Shown piece after piece: positions 6,803-14,945 of a stretch of DNA of 61,244 nucleotides. A program made the translations under genes and the position numbers. The notes under the pieces were generated by a model. The model saw nothing but the letters and a program-made list of their open reading frames with translations. It searched no databases and had not been told where the DNA came from. Position 1 is the stretch's first letter. Every line of letters starts with the position of its first letter. Origin of the DNA: Elusimicrobiota bacterium (GTDB lineage: Bacteria > Elusimicrobiota > Elusimicrobia > UBA1565); assembly GCA_016196755.1 (NCBI GenBank), contig JACPXC010000026.1, positions 1 to 61,244 on the forward strand, read 5' to 3'.

Positions 6803-8257
6803 TTATGAGCCGTAGGCTAGAGTCGCCTCGCCCGGCTCCCTGAACGCGTTGGCCCGCTCGAGCGCGGATTTTGCGGAGTTGAAATCCGAGAAATCCAGCG
6901 CGGCCGAGAATTCCCGAGCCTTGGCCAGCATCCGGATGTACGGTTCGGGCCTTCCCTGCCGGGACAGCGCGCGCAGTGCGCCGAGATAGTCGTCGCGGAA
7001 CACGGTGGGGATGATGATCCGGCGTTCGTCGGTTTTCACCAGTTCGGCGTTCATCAGCACACGGGCGATCCGGCCGTTGCCGTCGTTGAAGGGGTGGACC
7101 TCGGAGATCAGGAACATCGCGTACATGGCCCGGGCCAGGGGAGATTCGAGCGGCTTGTAGAACTCGAACCCTCGGATCAGGGTCCCGCCAACGAGCTCCG
7201 GCGCGACGAAGAGCGTATCCCCCGCGCGATTGGGCGCGTCCTTGAATTCGCCGGGGTTCTTGTCCCGCCGGCTCGCCAAGAGCGTTTCATGCCGGGCCCG
7301 CAGAAGGGCCAGGAATTCCGCGGCGTTCTTTGGAAGCTTGCGCATCTCCTCGCGACTCGAGACGACGCGATAGGTCCCCAGGATATCGTGGGCGTCGTCC
7401 GGGCGCGCCGGAGGGATTTTTCCGTCGAAGACGATCTCCCGCGCGGCCTCGACCTCGAAACGCGTCCCCTCGATGTAGTTGGAGAAGTAGGCCTCGAAGA
7501 ACGCGAGGTTGCCCAGCGCGACGGAATCACGGTGCGGCTCCGGAACGCGGGGGAACTCGGAATCTCTCAGCGCCGCGAAGAGCGTCTCGAAGAGCCGGAC
7601 CCGGTCGGGATCGAACGGCTCTCCCGTCGCACGGGCCCTGGAAACGGCGGAGCGCAAGCCGCCGGCGGGCCGGGATCGCAGCAGCGCGCCGATGATCCCG
7701 CCGAGCTTCTCGAATTCCGAGCCCATGCCGGTCTCGGCGGCCGCGGTCCGGGCCTGGTCGCGCAGCGCATCGAGGCCGGCCTCGCCGTGGATGCGCACGA
7801 TCCGGTCGAGGCGCTCCTCGAGCTCTTCTCGAGAGACCGATTTGGCGTCGGGGCCGCGGCCCCGGCTCGGCTGGAGATTCTCCAGGAACGCCCGCTGGCG
7901 CGAGGCGATGTGGAGTCTGCCCATGAACAGCGTGTCGCCGCTCACCGGGCCGGGACCCTTGAGGACGCGGATGGTGTGCCCCGGGAGCCGGAATTTCTTG
8001 GTATAGGTGTAGGTCAGAAACACAGTGCCGTTCGCGCTCGGCTTGCCTTCGAGCGCCGTGCGGTGGCTCAAGACGGCGCGGGGAAACCGGCGCCCCAGGA
8101 TTTCGTAGAGATGGTCCCGGACGATTTTCTTGGGGTCGTCGATCAGGTTTGAGGAGTACAGCTTGGGCGCTATCTTGCGCAGCTTTCCGGTTCTGACGAG
8201 ATGGTATATCCGATCCGTCTCGCGTTTGTCGCCGCTGCTGAAGACCAGCTCAGGCAT
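6803..8257 (-). CDS. Fic family protein with N-terminal AbiEi-like winged-helix domain
   Basis: The 484-residue protein has the Fic motif HPFNDGNGR at about 388-396, which binds ATP and supports AMP transfer to a target hydroxyl. The sequence SNYIEG (259-264) fits the (S/T)xxxE(G/N) inhibitory helix, placed N-terminal to the Fic core as in class II self-inhibited Fic proteins. Residues 1-110 (DRIYHLVRTGKLRKIAPKLY, then SHRTALEGKPSANGTVFL) look like the AbiEi/type-IV antitoxin winged-helix found in other Fic proteins. That N-terminal domain may bind the paired repeats in its own promoter (8297-8346). No separate antitoxin gene is present. Confidence 0.88.
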   Translation of the reverse strand: MPELVFSSGDKRETDRIYHLVRTGKLRKIAPKLYSSNLIDDPKKIVRDHLYEILGRRFPRAVLSHRTALEGKPSANGTVFLTYTYTKKFRLPGHTIRVLKGPGPVSGDTLFMGRLHIASRQRAFLENLQPSRGRGPDAKSVSREELEERLDRIVRIHGEAGLDALRDQARTAAAETGMGSEFEKLGGIIGALLRSRPAGGLRSAVSRARATGEPFDPDRVRLFETLFAALRDSEFPRVPEPHRDSVALGNLAFFEAYFSNYIEGTRFEVEAAREIVFDGKIPPARPDDAHDILGTYRVVSSREEMRKLPKNAAEFLALLRARHETLLASRRDKNPGEFKDAPNRAGDTLFVAPELVGGTLIRGFEFYKPLESPLARAMYAMFLISEVHPFNDGNGRIARVLMNAELVKTDERRIIIPTVFRDDYLGALRALSRQGRPEPYIRMLAKAREFSAALDFSDFNSAKSALERANAFREPGEATLAYGS

Positions 8258-8296
8258 GAGCCATTTCCATTAAGGCGGGAAGTTCGACCAATATTC

Positions 8297-8346
8297 CGAT
8301 ATTTCTTCCAGCATTATACAGAAAATTCGATATTTTTTCCAGTATT
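8297..8346. promoter_or_regulatory. fic promoter with two 19-bp direct repeats
   Basis: On the plus strand CGATATTTCTTCCAGCATT (8297-8315) and CGATATTTTTTCCAGTATT (8328-8346) match at 17 of 19 positions and are 31 bp apart, close to three helical turns. A minus-strand TATAAT (8313-8318) sits at the edge of the first copy, about 56 bases before the fic ATG. The region is far more AT-rich than its surroundings. The repeats look like operators flanking the -10, suited to autoregulation by the winged-helix domain of the Fic protein. Confidence 0.65.
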
Positions 8347-8384
8347 TTGAGGTGCTACCCCTGAATCCCGCGTTCCCCGCCGCG

Positions 8385-9326
8385 TCAATCGGACGGCCTG
8401 CTCCTCCGATCGGCCTCCACGGCCGCCAGCAGGATCGTGAGCAGCACCGCCGCGCCGCCCAGCGTCTGGGTGCGCGAGAACGGCCAGCGCCGCTGCCCGG
8501 CCGGGACGACCGGGCTCTCCAGGGGCATTCCGGCCGCCTGGCCCGGCATCGCCGCCGGCGCCGGCTGGGCCGACAAGGCGTCGCGCAGCGCCCGGTCGCG
8601 TTCGGCCTCGAGCCGCTGGCTGCTGGCGAGGAGACTATCGGTCTTGATCGCCCGCTTCGCCCTCTTCGCCGCCGGCGGCGCCGCGGCGATCGCGATGGCG
8701 GGCTCCGGACCGGCTTCGACATCCGGCTGGAAGTCCGCCGAGGCGAAGGAACGCTCGGGGAACCAGCGGCCGAAAGGCGCGTCGAGCTCGAGGCTGTCGC
8801 CGGCGCTCATGCGGCCCGGGTCCGCCCCGGTCCAGGCGGTGATGCTCTCGCCGGCCTTGAGCACGCTGCCCCCCGCCAGGCTGACCCCGCCGCCCTCCAC
8901 CACGACGCCGCCCCCGTCATATACGGACACGGTGCCGCCCTCGGAGAGCGCCAGCTTGGCGCCGGAGACCTCCAGCACCAGCGGCGCCGACGCCCCGAGG
9001 AGCATGACGCGCAGGCCGCGCCGGCCGTAGGGCTCGGCCACGCCGAACAGGAATTTCGACCCCGGCCCGGCGAGTATGCGGGCATGCAGGTCGGATTCGA
9101 AGGAAGCAGCTCCTCCCGCGCCCATGTCGACCTCCGTGCCGGGCGCCAGCCCCACCACCTCTCCATCGACGAGCGGTCCGTCCAGCGTCAAGCCCGGCAG
9201 CCCCGGCGGCCGCACGACGACCTCGCCCGCCAAAGAATCCATGCGCAGGCGCGGGTCCCCCTCCGCCGCGCGGACCGGCGACGCCAACAAGGCCAGCAGG
9301 GCCACCGACAGAAGCAGGGTTTTCAT
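8385..9326 (-). CDS. exported FecR-domain-like protein
   Basis: The 313-residue protein has a signal peptide (MKTLLLSVALLALLASPVRA). A beta-rich region follows with the FecR-like pattern GEVVVRPPG, LAPGTEVDMGAGG and SVLKAGESITAW, then a Pro/Ala-rich linker, and finally a hydrophobic C-terminal helix (TLGGAAVLLTILLAAVEA) with basic residues after it. This is a plausible periplasmic sensor or scaffold anchored at its C-terminus. The start at 9326 is preferred to an in-frame GTG at 9344 because it begins the signal peptide. Confidence 0.7.
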   Translation of the reverse strand: MKTLLLSVALLALLASPVRAAEGDPRLRMDSLAGEVVVRPPGLPGLTLDGPLVDGEVVGLAPGTEVDMGAGGAASFESDLHARILAGPGSKFLFGVAEPYGRRGLRVMLLGASAPLVLEVSGAKLALSEGGTVSVYDGGGVVVEGGGVSLAGGSVLKAGESITAWTGADPGRMSAGDSLELDAPFGRWFPERSFASADFQPDVEAGPEPAIAIAAAPPAAKRAKRAIKTDSLLASSQRLEAERDRALRDALSAQPAPAAMPGQAAGMPLESPVVPAGQRRWPFSRTQTLGGAAVLLTILLAAVEADRRSRPSD

Positions 9327-9506
9327 TTTGGGTTCCCCTATCACAAGGCTAACCGGAGGAGGTCAAACCCTCATCAGGCGGCGGTCAATGTTCCATCAAA
9401 AGGCAATGGCGCCGGCCCGCCCAGCGGTCACAAATCCCTTGCAGGAAGCGGATGGGAATCCGCATCCCGGCGGCGCTAGAGTGTCTTTGAGCACCGGGAG
9501 GCCGAC

Positions 9507-9965
9507 ATGACCGTCATGAGAGCAGGAAAGGCGTCCGCCGTCTTCAATCCCGTCATCCAAAAGGCCGGGCTCTGGCTAAAGGACATCCAGGAGACCAGCG
9601 GCCTGCGCAGCCGCGCCGAGGCCTATTCCGCCATGCGGGCCGTCCTCCATGCCCTCCGGGACTGCCTTCCGCCGCGCTCGGCGGCAGACCTCGCCGCGCA
9701 GATGCCCATCCTGGTCAAGGGCGTCTTTTTCGACGGTTGGGAGGCGCGCGCCAAGCCGGACAGGCTGAGCCGGGATGAGTTCATGGAGCGCATCCGCCTA
9801 GGACTGCGCGGCTATCCCAGGCTCGATCCCGCGCTGGCGTTGACGGCCGTGATGGACGCCCTCTACCGCCACGTCTCGCGCGGGGAGCTCGACAGCGTCC
9901 GCGCCATCCTGCCCCGCGGGGTCCGGGAAGCCCTCAACCAGACGACGTCCCGCTCGGGCTATTAG
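9507..9965 (+). CDS. DUF2267 family protein
   Basis: The 152-residue protein matches DUF2267: WLKDIQETSGLRSRAEAYSAMRAVLHALRDCLPPRSAADLAAQMPILVKGVFFDGW, then DEFMERIRLGL, and RAILPRGVREAL near the end (quoted here as the run of motifs). The family is helical, cytoplasmic and often stress-associated, with unknown function. GGGAGG precedes the ATG, and TAGAGT lies about 26 bases upstream. Confidence 0.85.
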   Translation: MTVMRAGKASAVFNPVIQKAGLWLKDIQETSGLRSRAEAYSAMRAVLHALRDCLPPRSAADLAAQMPILVKGVFFDGWEARAKPDRLSRDEFMERIRLGLRGYPRLDPALALTAVMDALYRHVSRGELDSVRAILPRGVREALNQTTSRSGY

Positions 9966-9985
9966 TCCGTCCTAAGGAGGAGCCT

Positions 9986-10861
9986 ATGAACACGAGACTC
10001 AACCGGCCGGTCCAAGCCGGGCAGCTCTGCCGGGAGCTCGGACTCGTCATGAGCGGGCCGGACCGGGAGATCCGGGCGGTGGGCGGCTTGGATTCTCTCG
10101 ATGAGCATTCCCTGGCCTTCGTCCGGGACCGCGAGCCGGCCCCGGCCGCGACCGGCACGGTCTTCGCGCGCGCGCCGCTTGACGGCCGCGCCCTGAGCGT
10201 CATCGTGTCGGCCAGCCCCCGGCTCGACTTCATCCGCGCCCAGCACCTGCTGCGCGCGTCGCCGGGCTTCGTCGAGGACGCCGCCCCGCCCGAGCTTCAT
10301 CCGACGGTCGTGGTCGGGCGCGGGGCCGTCGTCGAGAACGGCGTGCGGATCGGGGAGGGCACCCGCATCGGCAGCGGCGCCGTCGTCAAGTCCGGGACGC
10401 TCATCGGCCGCTTCTGCGAGATCGAGGCGGGAGCCGTGGTCGGAGCGACCGGGTTCGGCTTCGAGACCGGCGCGGACGGCCATCCCATCAAGATGCTCCA
10501 GCTTGGCGGGCTGCGGATCGGCGACCACGTGGAGATCGGCAGCCTCACGACGGTCTGCCGCGGGGCGCTAGGCGACACGGTGGTCGAGGATCACGTGAAG
10601 ATCGCCGACCACGTCCACATCGGGCACAACTGCCGGATCGGCGCGGGGACGATGATCACGGCCTGCGCCGAGGTCAGCGGCTCGGTGACGATCGGCAAGA
10701 AGGCGTGGCTCGCCCCCAACTGCTCGATCATGCAGAAGGTCATCCTCGGAGACGGGTGCTTCATCGGCATCGGAGCCGTCGTGCTGCGCGGCGTGCCGGC
10801 GGGGGCCAAGATGTTCGGCAACCCGGCCATGCGGGTCGTCGTTCCTTCCGTGACCGCCTGA
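9986..10861 (+). CDS. LpxD-like hexapeptide-repeat acyltransferase
   Basis: The 291-residue protein has an N-terminal uridine-binding-type domain (about 10-100: GGLDSLDEHSLAFVRD) followed by left-handed beta-helix hexapeptide repeats. Residues 157-220 reproduce LpxD landmarks: GFGFETGADGHPIKMLQ, LTTVCRGALGDTVV and HIGHNCRIG, with His214 at the catalytic position. LpxD uses acyl-ACP to N-acylate UDP-3-acyl-glucosamine in lipid A synthesis. This copy is shorter than usual (about 340 aa) and is not beside lpxA or fabZ but is fused by a TGATG overlap to a PPTase gene, so it may instead use the carrier protein encoded at 12402-12671. AAGGAGG precedes the ATG. Confidence 0.8.
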   Translation: MNTRLNRPVQAGQLCRELGLVMSGPDREIRAVGGLDSLDEHSLAFVRDREPAPAATGTVFARAPLDGRALSVIVSASPRLDFIRAQHLLRASPGFVEDAAPPELHPTVVVGRGAVVENGVRIGEGTRIGSGAVVKSGTLIGRFCEIEAGAVVGATGFGFETGADGHPIKMLQLGGLRIGDHVEIGSLTTVCRGALGDTVVEDHVKIADHVHIGHNCRIGAGTMITACAEVSGSVTIGKKAWLAPNCSIMQKVILGDGCFIGIGAVVLRGVPAGAKMFGNPAMRVVVPSVTA

Positions 10862-11601
10862 TGCCGCCGGCGGCGCTCGGCCCCGACGAGGCGCACGTGT
10901 GGTGCGTCGGTCCGGCCGCGGCCGCGCGCCGTCCCGCGCTCCGGGCGCTCGGCCGGCGCCTCCTTGACCCCGAGGAGGAGGCGAGGCTCGAGCGCATCGC
11001 CCTCGTCGGCGCCCGGCACGAGTTCCTGCTCACCCGCGCGCTCTGCAGGACGGTCCTGTCCCGCTACGCCGACGTCCGGCCCGAGGAGTGGCGGTTCCGA
11101 AAGAACGCGTACGGCCGTCCGGAGGTGGCCGGCCCCCGCGGCTGCCCGCGCCTGCGCTTCAGCCTCTCCGGCGCGCGAGGCCTGGTCGCCTGCGCGGTGA
11201 CCTCGGGCGCGGACGCGGGCCTTGACGTCGAGCATCGCGCCGCGGCCCGAGGGTCGATGGCGCTCGCCGGGCGGTTCTTCTCGGCGCTCGAGGCGGGCGT
11301 CCTCCAGGCCGCAAAGCCCGCCGCCCGGCGCGAGCGCTTCCTCGAGTACTGGACGCTCAAGGAGGCCTTCCTCAAAGCCATCGGGAGAGGCCTGTCTTTG
11401 CCGTTGGACCGCCTGACGTTCCACCTCGACGAGGGTCCGCGCATCCGCGTGTCGTTGGCCCCCGGCCTCGAGGAGGAGCCGGGCCGCTGGCAGTTCGCCC
11501 TGTTCCGGCCCACGGCCCGGCACGTGATGGCCCTCGGGATCCGGCGCCCGGGCGGGACCGACCTCCGGATCAGCGTGCGAGAGGCTTTCCCGCCGCGGTG
11601 A
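10861..11601 (+). CDS. 4'-phosphopantetheinyl transferase, Sfp type
   Basis: The 246-residue protein contains the Sfp/Gsp signatures: FRKNAYGRPEV, LRFSLSGARGLVACAV, GLDVEH (120-125, Mg-binding acidic pair) and EYWTLKEAFLKAIGRGL with WxxKEA at 164-169. Such enzymes transfer phosphopantetheine from CoA to a serine of carrier proteins. The start overlaps the LpxD-like stop as TGATG. Its 3' end overlaps the convergent ligase gene by 32 bases. The obvious local substrate is the carrier protein at 12402-12671. Confidence 0.9.
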   Translation: MPPAALGPDEAHVWCVGPAAAARRPALRALGRRLLDPEEEARLERIALVGARHEFLLTRALCRTVLSRYADVRPEEWRFRKNAYGRPEVAGPRGCPRLRFSLSGARGLVACAVTSGADAGLDVEHRAAARGSMALAGRFFSALEAGVLQAAKPAARRERFLEYWTLKEAFLKAIGRGLSLPLDRLTFHLDEGPRIRVSLAPGLEEEPGRWQFALFRPTARHVMALGIRRPGGTDLRISVREAFPPR

Positions 11602-12427
11602 GCGCCCGGAGGGCCTCCGCGGGTCCCTTGAAGTGCTCGAGGAGGGCGTGCAGCCAGCGCTCGATGCCGAACGCGACGCAGCCCGTGTACGCGGGCGTGC
11701 CGTCCGCGTTCACGATCCGGCAGCGGTCGCCGAAGAAGTTCCGATGGAAGTTGAGCGACCCGAACGCCAAGGAGCCCCCGTAGACGAACTCCTCCTTCGT
11801 CGGGAACAGCAGCTGCATCCGGGCCCGCGGGTTCGCCGGCTGGAAGAAGGGGTCGTTGGCGGCCTTGACCTCGAACGGCAGTCCGAGATCCCGCAGGAAG
11901 CCCTGGATCGTCTCCTTAAACGAGCTCAGGTGCGCCTGCACCGCGTCCATGGACCCGATGCAGGCGATCTCCCGCATCGAGAAGCCCCACAACCGCTCGA
12001 GGCCGTTGTACTCCGTCTCGTTTCGGAAGCAGCTCGCGATCGTCGTGATGTAGGCCGGGCCCTCGAGCCTGGCGTCCCTGAGGAAGAGGTAGATGTTGTA
12101 GCAGGCCGCGGAGGGCAGGACGTGCCCGCTCGAGGCCATATGGTCCTTCGCGATCTCCTCGACGGCCGCTTTCCGGGCGTACTCGGCCTCCAGCTTCGCC
12201 GGGTCGATCCGGGTGACGGTCGCCGCCAGGTGCGGGAAGTTCTTGAAGTAGTCGAGATGGCTCAGGTCCTTGACCCGCATCAGCGGCGGGAAGAGCATCG
12301 CGGACGCCTGGCACGGCTGAGCCCATTCCAGGAACCGCGCGTCCAGCAGGGTCCGGATCCTGACCAGCTCGGGACCAAGGGTCGCCAAGCCGCCGTCGAC
12401 GCTATAGTCCGACTCGAGTCTGCGCAT
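11570..12427 (-). CDS. amino acid:[carrier protein] ligase (class II aaRS-like, SerRS homologue)
   Basis: The 285-residue protein is a class II synthetase catalytic core without a tRNA-binding arm. Motif 2 is CFRNETEYNGLERLWGFSMRE (133-153 in part) and motif 3 is GCVAFGIERW (249-258). Cys133 and Cys250 sit where the zinc-binding cysteines of the atypical SerRS-like enzymes lie; those enzymes activate small amino acids (Gly, Ala) and load them on carrier proteins instead of tRNA. AAGGAGG precedes the ATG, which lies inside the last 26 bases of the carrier-protein gene. Substrate choice cannot be read here. Pairing with a carrier protein makes the family call fairly secure. Confidence 0.85.
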   Translation of the reverse strand: MRRLESDYSVDGGLATLGPELVRIRTLLDARFLEWAQPCQASAMLFPPLMRVKDLSHLDYFKNFPHLAATVTRIDPAKLEAEYARKAAVEEIAKDHMASSGHVLPSAACYNIYLFLRDARLEGPAYITTIASCFRNETEYNGLERLWGFSMREIACIGSMDAVQAHLSSFKETIQGFLRDLGLPFEVKAANDPFFQPANPRARMQLLFPTKEEFVYGGSLAFGSLNFHRNFFGDRCRIVNADGTPAYTGCVAFGIERWLHALLEHFKGPAEALRALTAAGKPLAR

Positions 12428-12671
12428 GGCGCCCCTCCTTGAGGATGGTGTTCCGGATCCGTCTCAGCGTCCTAAACGAGTCCGCGGCGGCCGGGGACGC
12501 CAGCGGGATGCGTCGGCCGGTGAACTCTTCCACGAAGTAGACGAAGTTGACGAAGGTCACCGAGTCCAGGATGCGGTTGTCGATCAGGTCGGTGTCGAGG
12601 CCGATGTCCTTGACGTCCGGCCTCTGGCGCAGCAGCCAGCTCTTGAGCTCCTCGATGCGTTCGTCATCCAT
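12402..12671 (-). CDS. acyl/aminoacyl carrier protein
   Basis: The 89-residue acidic, helical protein has the carrier-protein attachment site NRILDSVTFVNF, with Ser37 as the likely phosphopantetheine acceptor in a DSV context, followed by FVYFVEEFTGRRIP, which matches helix II-III of carrier proteins. GGAGGGAT lies just before the ATG. It sits between the diiron oxygenase gene and the ligase gene and overlaps the latter, which is the arrangement expected if the ligase loads it. It is distinct from a housekeeping ACP because no fatty acid genes adjoin it. Confidence 0.85.
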   Translation of the reverse strand: MDDERIEELKSWLLRQRPDVKDIGLDTDLIDNRILDSVTFVNFVYFVEEFTGRRIPLASPAAADSFRTLRRIRNTILKEGRHAQTRVGL

Positions 12672-12682
12672 GGGATCCCTCC

Positions 12683-13543
12683 CTAAAACAGAGCCTCGCC
12701 GTCCTTGCAGATGCCGTTGCTGCGAATGAACGCCAGGGACCTGGCGAGGAAGGCGCCGTGATGCCTGCGCCGGCCGGGCTGCCGGAGCAGTTCGCGGCGG
12801 AAGGCGTAGAAGTCCGGGATCCCGGCGTCCTCGTACATCTGGGGGTTGTAGAGCGACTGCAGCGTCAGCGTGATGTGCTGCTTGAGGTGCGCCGCGGCGT
12901 CGGCCTCCTCGTCGGGGCTCAGGTCGAGCTGGGCATGGAGGCGCTTGGCGACCTGGCGGCCGGCGGCGATGTGCCGGGACTCGTCGTCGTGGTGGGCCGC
13001 GTTGAGGTCCCGGACGATCGCGGGGAGCCGCGCGTCGCCGCTCATGCGCACGTTGAAGGTGTCGCCGATCTCCTCGAAGATCAAGATCCGCATGAAGGTC
13101 AGGAAGGCCTCCAGCTCGGGACGGCGCCCGCCGCCCGACACGCTGACCGTCGAGTCGGGATAGATCTTCCCATAGCGCCGGCAGAACTCGCTGAAGAACC
13201 AGATGTGGTCGTTCTCCTCGCCGATGAAGCGATGGAAGAACCCGGACGGGGCCTCGAAGCCGGGCGTGTGGATATGCCCGCTGACCTCCGCGATGAGCCT
13301 GCGCTCCCCGTGCAGCGTCATGCTGTAGAAGTTCATGCTCTCCCAGAGGGAGAGCGCCTTGAGCGTCCGCGGGTCGAGCGCGTCCATCAGCGGCGTGTCG
13401 TAGACGGACAGCAGCTCGGGAGGCATCGTCCAATCGTCCGGAGCGAGGGCGGCCGGCCACGAGAAGCGCCGGAGCGGGTCGTAGTCGTGCGCGATCGAGC
13501 TCTCGGTCAGCCTGTCGAGGGCGGCGGCGTAGGCGTCTTGCAT
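12683..13543 (-). CDS. AurF-like diiron oxygenase (amine N-oxygenase family)
   Basis: The 286-residue protein has the ligand set of the AurF/CmlI diiron family: Glu80 (LHGERR), Glu110-x2-His113 (EENDHIWFF), Glu157/158 (IFEEIGD), then His184, Glu188 and His191 (HHDDESRH). The extra histidine relative to ferritins is typical of AurF. These enzymes oxygenate amino groups (p-aminobenzoate, the chloramphenicol precursor) and CmlI relatives work in carrier-protein pathways. GGAGGAG precedes the ATG. It leads the operon oxygenase, carrier protein, ligase, so the substrate may be a carrier-bound amino acid; that is inference. Confidence 0.85.
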   Translation of the reverse strand: MQDAYAAALDRLTESSIAHDYDPLRRFSWPAALAPDDWTMPPELLSVYDTPLMDALDPRTLKALSLWESMNFYSMTLHGERRLIAEVSGHIHTPGFEAPSGFFHRFIGEENDHIWFFSEFCRRYGKIYPDSTVSVSGGGRRPELEAFLTFMRILIFEEIGDTFNVRMSGDARLPAIVRDLNAAHHDDESRHIAAGRQVAKRLHAQLDLSPDEEADAAAHLKQHITLTLQSLYNPQMYEDAGIPDFYAFRRELLRQPGRRRHHGAFLARSLAFIRSNGICKDGEALF

Positions 13544-13565
13544 CGGCTCCTCCAGTCGAGACGTA

Positions 13566-13646
13566 AGTGTAATCGCCCGGCGGACCGGATGCCTATCTCC
13601 GGCGTGTCATGGTTTTATTGCCTGCGAAGCCAATATCCAAATTTGG
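13566..13646. promoter_or_regulatory. divergent promoter region, oxygenase operon / TolC-RND
   Basis: The 130-base gap between the divergent starts at 13543 and 13674 contains a minus-strand TACACT (13566-13571) 22 bases before the oxygenase ATG and a perfect 10-bp palindrome CCAAATTTGG (13637-13646). The palindrome lies 27 bases before the TolC-family ATG. It could be a shared operator linking biosynthesis and export. The TolC-family gene has no Shine-Dalgarno sequence. Confidence 0.4.
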
Positions 13647-13673
13647 TAGCTTCGGGTTCCTCCTTAGTACACC

Positions 13674-14945
13674 ATGCTCCTAGCCGCCGCTTTATTCGCT
13701 TTTACCGGCCTGGCGCGCGCCGACGACGCCGCCGCGGCCGCCACCGTCACGCTCCGCCAGTGCTACGACTGGGCCCTGGAGCGCAGCGAGGACCTGAAGA
13801 GACGCGCCGAGGACGTCGTCCAGGCCGAACAGCTGGCGCGCGGGGCCTTCGCCGGGCTCACGCCGCGCGTGGACTGGCAGTTCACCCAAGTCTGGCAGGA
13901 CCCCGAAGGGGTGCGCCGCCTCGAAGCCCAGGGCTTCTCGGGCTTCGTGCAGCGCGAGCAGGCCGAGTCCTTCTTTTCCCTGAATCAGCCCGTGTTCTCC
14001 GGCTTCAAGGAGTTCTCGGCGCTCAAGGGCTTCCGCAAGCAGAGCGAGCGGGACGCCCTGCGCGTCCTGCGCGCCAAGCGCGAGCTCTTCGAGCGCGCCG
14101 CCGCCGCCTACTACGCTGTCCTGGGCCGCGAGACCGAGGCGGCCAACACCGGCGAGAGCCTCTCTCTCGCCCAGGACCGGGTCAAGGAGCTCGGCGGCCT
14201 CAAGCGCCTGGGCAAGGCCCGCCAGAGCGAGCAGTTCACGGCCCAGGCCCACGCCGCGGCCCTGCGCGCCGAGCTGCGCCGCTCGCAGGCGCGGATCGCC
14301 TCGGCGCGCGAGGAGCTCTCGTTTCTCACCGGCCGGGACCTGTCCAAGCGGGTCTTGGTCGACGAGCTGGCCGGGCGGCTGGTGCCGCCGCTCGAGGCCG
14401 CGCTGTCGGCCGCGCGCGAGCGCTCCGACGTCCGCGCCCAGCGCGACGACGCCGCCGCCGCGGACCTGCGCGTGCGCTTCGAGCGCGGCTCCTACTGGCC
14501 CAGCGTCGACCTGGCCGGCCGCTACTACACGCGCCGGGCCACCTTCATGCGCGAGATCGACTGGGACGCGGCGCTCAGCCTGCGCCTGCCGCTCTTCCAG
14601 GGCGCGCGGGTCGACGCCGCGGTCAAGCGCGCGCAGTCGGCGCACCGGCAGTCCCTGCTCGTCTTAGAAGAGCTCGAGCGGCTGGCCGCCTACCAGACCC
14701 GCCGCCTCCACGGCGAGCTGGCGAGCTCCCTCGAGGCGGCGACGGCCCAAGAGGAGTCGGCCGAGGCGGCGCGCCGGAGCTACGAGTCCCAGCGCGAGGA
14801 GTACACCTTGGGCTTGGTCACGAACCTCGACGTCCTCCAGGCCCTGGACCTCCTGCAGGTCCAGCGCGGCGCGCGCGACGCGGCCCGCCTCGAGGTGCGC
14901 CGCCTGACGATCGGCCTAGGCGTCGCCACCGAGACCCTGCCGTGA
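13674..14945 (+). CDS. TolC-family outer membrane efflux protein
   Basis: The 423-residue protein has a short signal peptide (LLAAALFAFTGLARA) and two long helical segments typical of TolC-like channels (about 30-220 and 230-420: DWALERSEDLKRRAEDVVQAEQ, SYESQREEYTLGLVTNLDVLQ). These form the trans-periplasmic tunnel for tripartite efflux or type I secretion. Its stop overlaps the GTG start of the RND gene. A periplasmic adaptor gene is missing from this operon. Confidence 0.88.
   Translation: MLLAAALFAFTGLARADDAAAAATVTLRQCYDWALERSEDLKRRAEDVVQAEQLARGAFAGLTPRVDWQFTQVWQDPEGVRRLEAQGFSGFVQREQAESFFSLNQPVFSGFKEFSALKGFRKQSERDALRVLRAKRELFERAAAAYYAVLGRETEAANTGESLSLAQDRVKELGGLKRLGKARQSEQFTAQAHAAALRAELRRSQARIASAREELSFLTGRDLSKRVLVDELAGRLVPPLEAALSAARERSDVRAQRDDAAAADLRVRFERGSYWPSVDLAGRYYTRRATFMREIDWDAALSLRLPLFQGARVDAAVKRAQSAHRQSLLVLEELERLAAYQTRRLHGELASSLEAATAQEESAEAARRSYESQREEYTLGLVTNLDVLQALDLLQVQRGARDAARLEVRRLTIGLGVATETLP

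Noticed and set aside
11570-12427. Seryl-tRNA synthetase
   Set aside because: Too short (285 aa), lacks the N-terminal tRNA-binding coiled coil, has CFRNE and GCVAFGIERW of the carrier-protein-loading homologues and sits next to a carrier-protein gene.
13637-13646. CCAAATTTGG as a mobile element end
   Set aside because: A ten-base palindrome occurs by chance often enough; no second copy or target duplication was seen, so it is kept only as a possible operator.
12758-14941. A very long plus-strand open frame joining upstream sequence to the RND gene
   Set aside because: It is antisense to the oxygenase gene and out of frame with the TolC gene; the RND protein clearly begins at the GTG at 14942.
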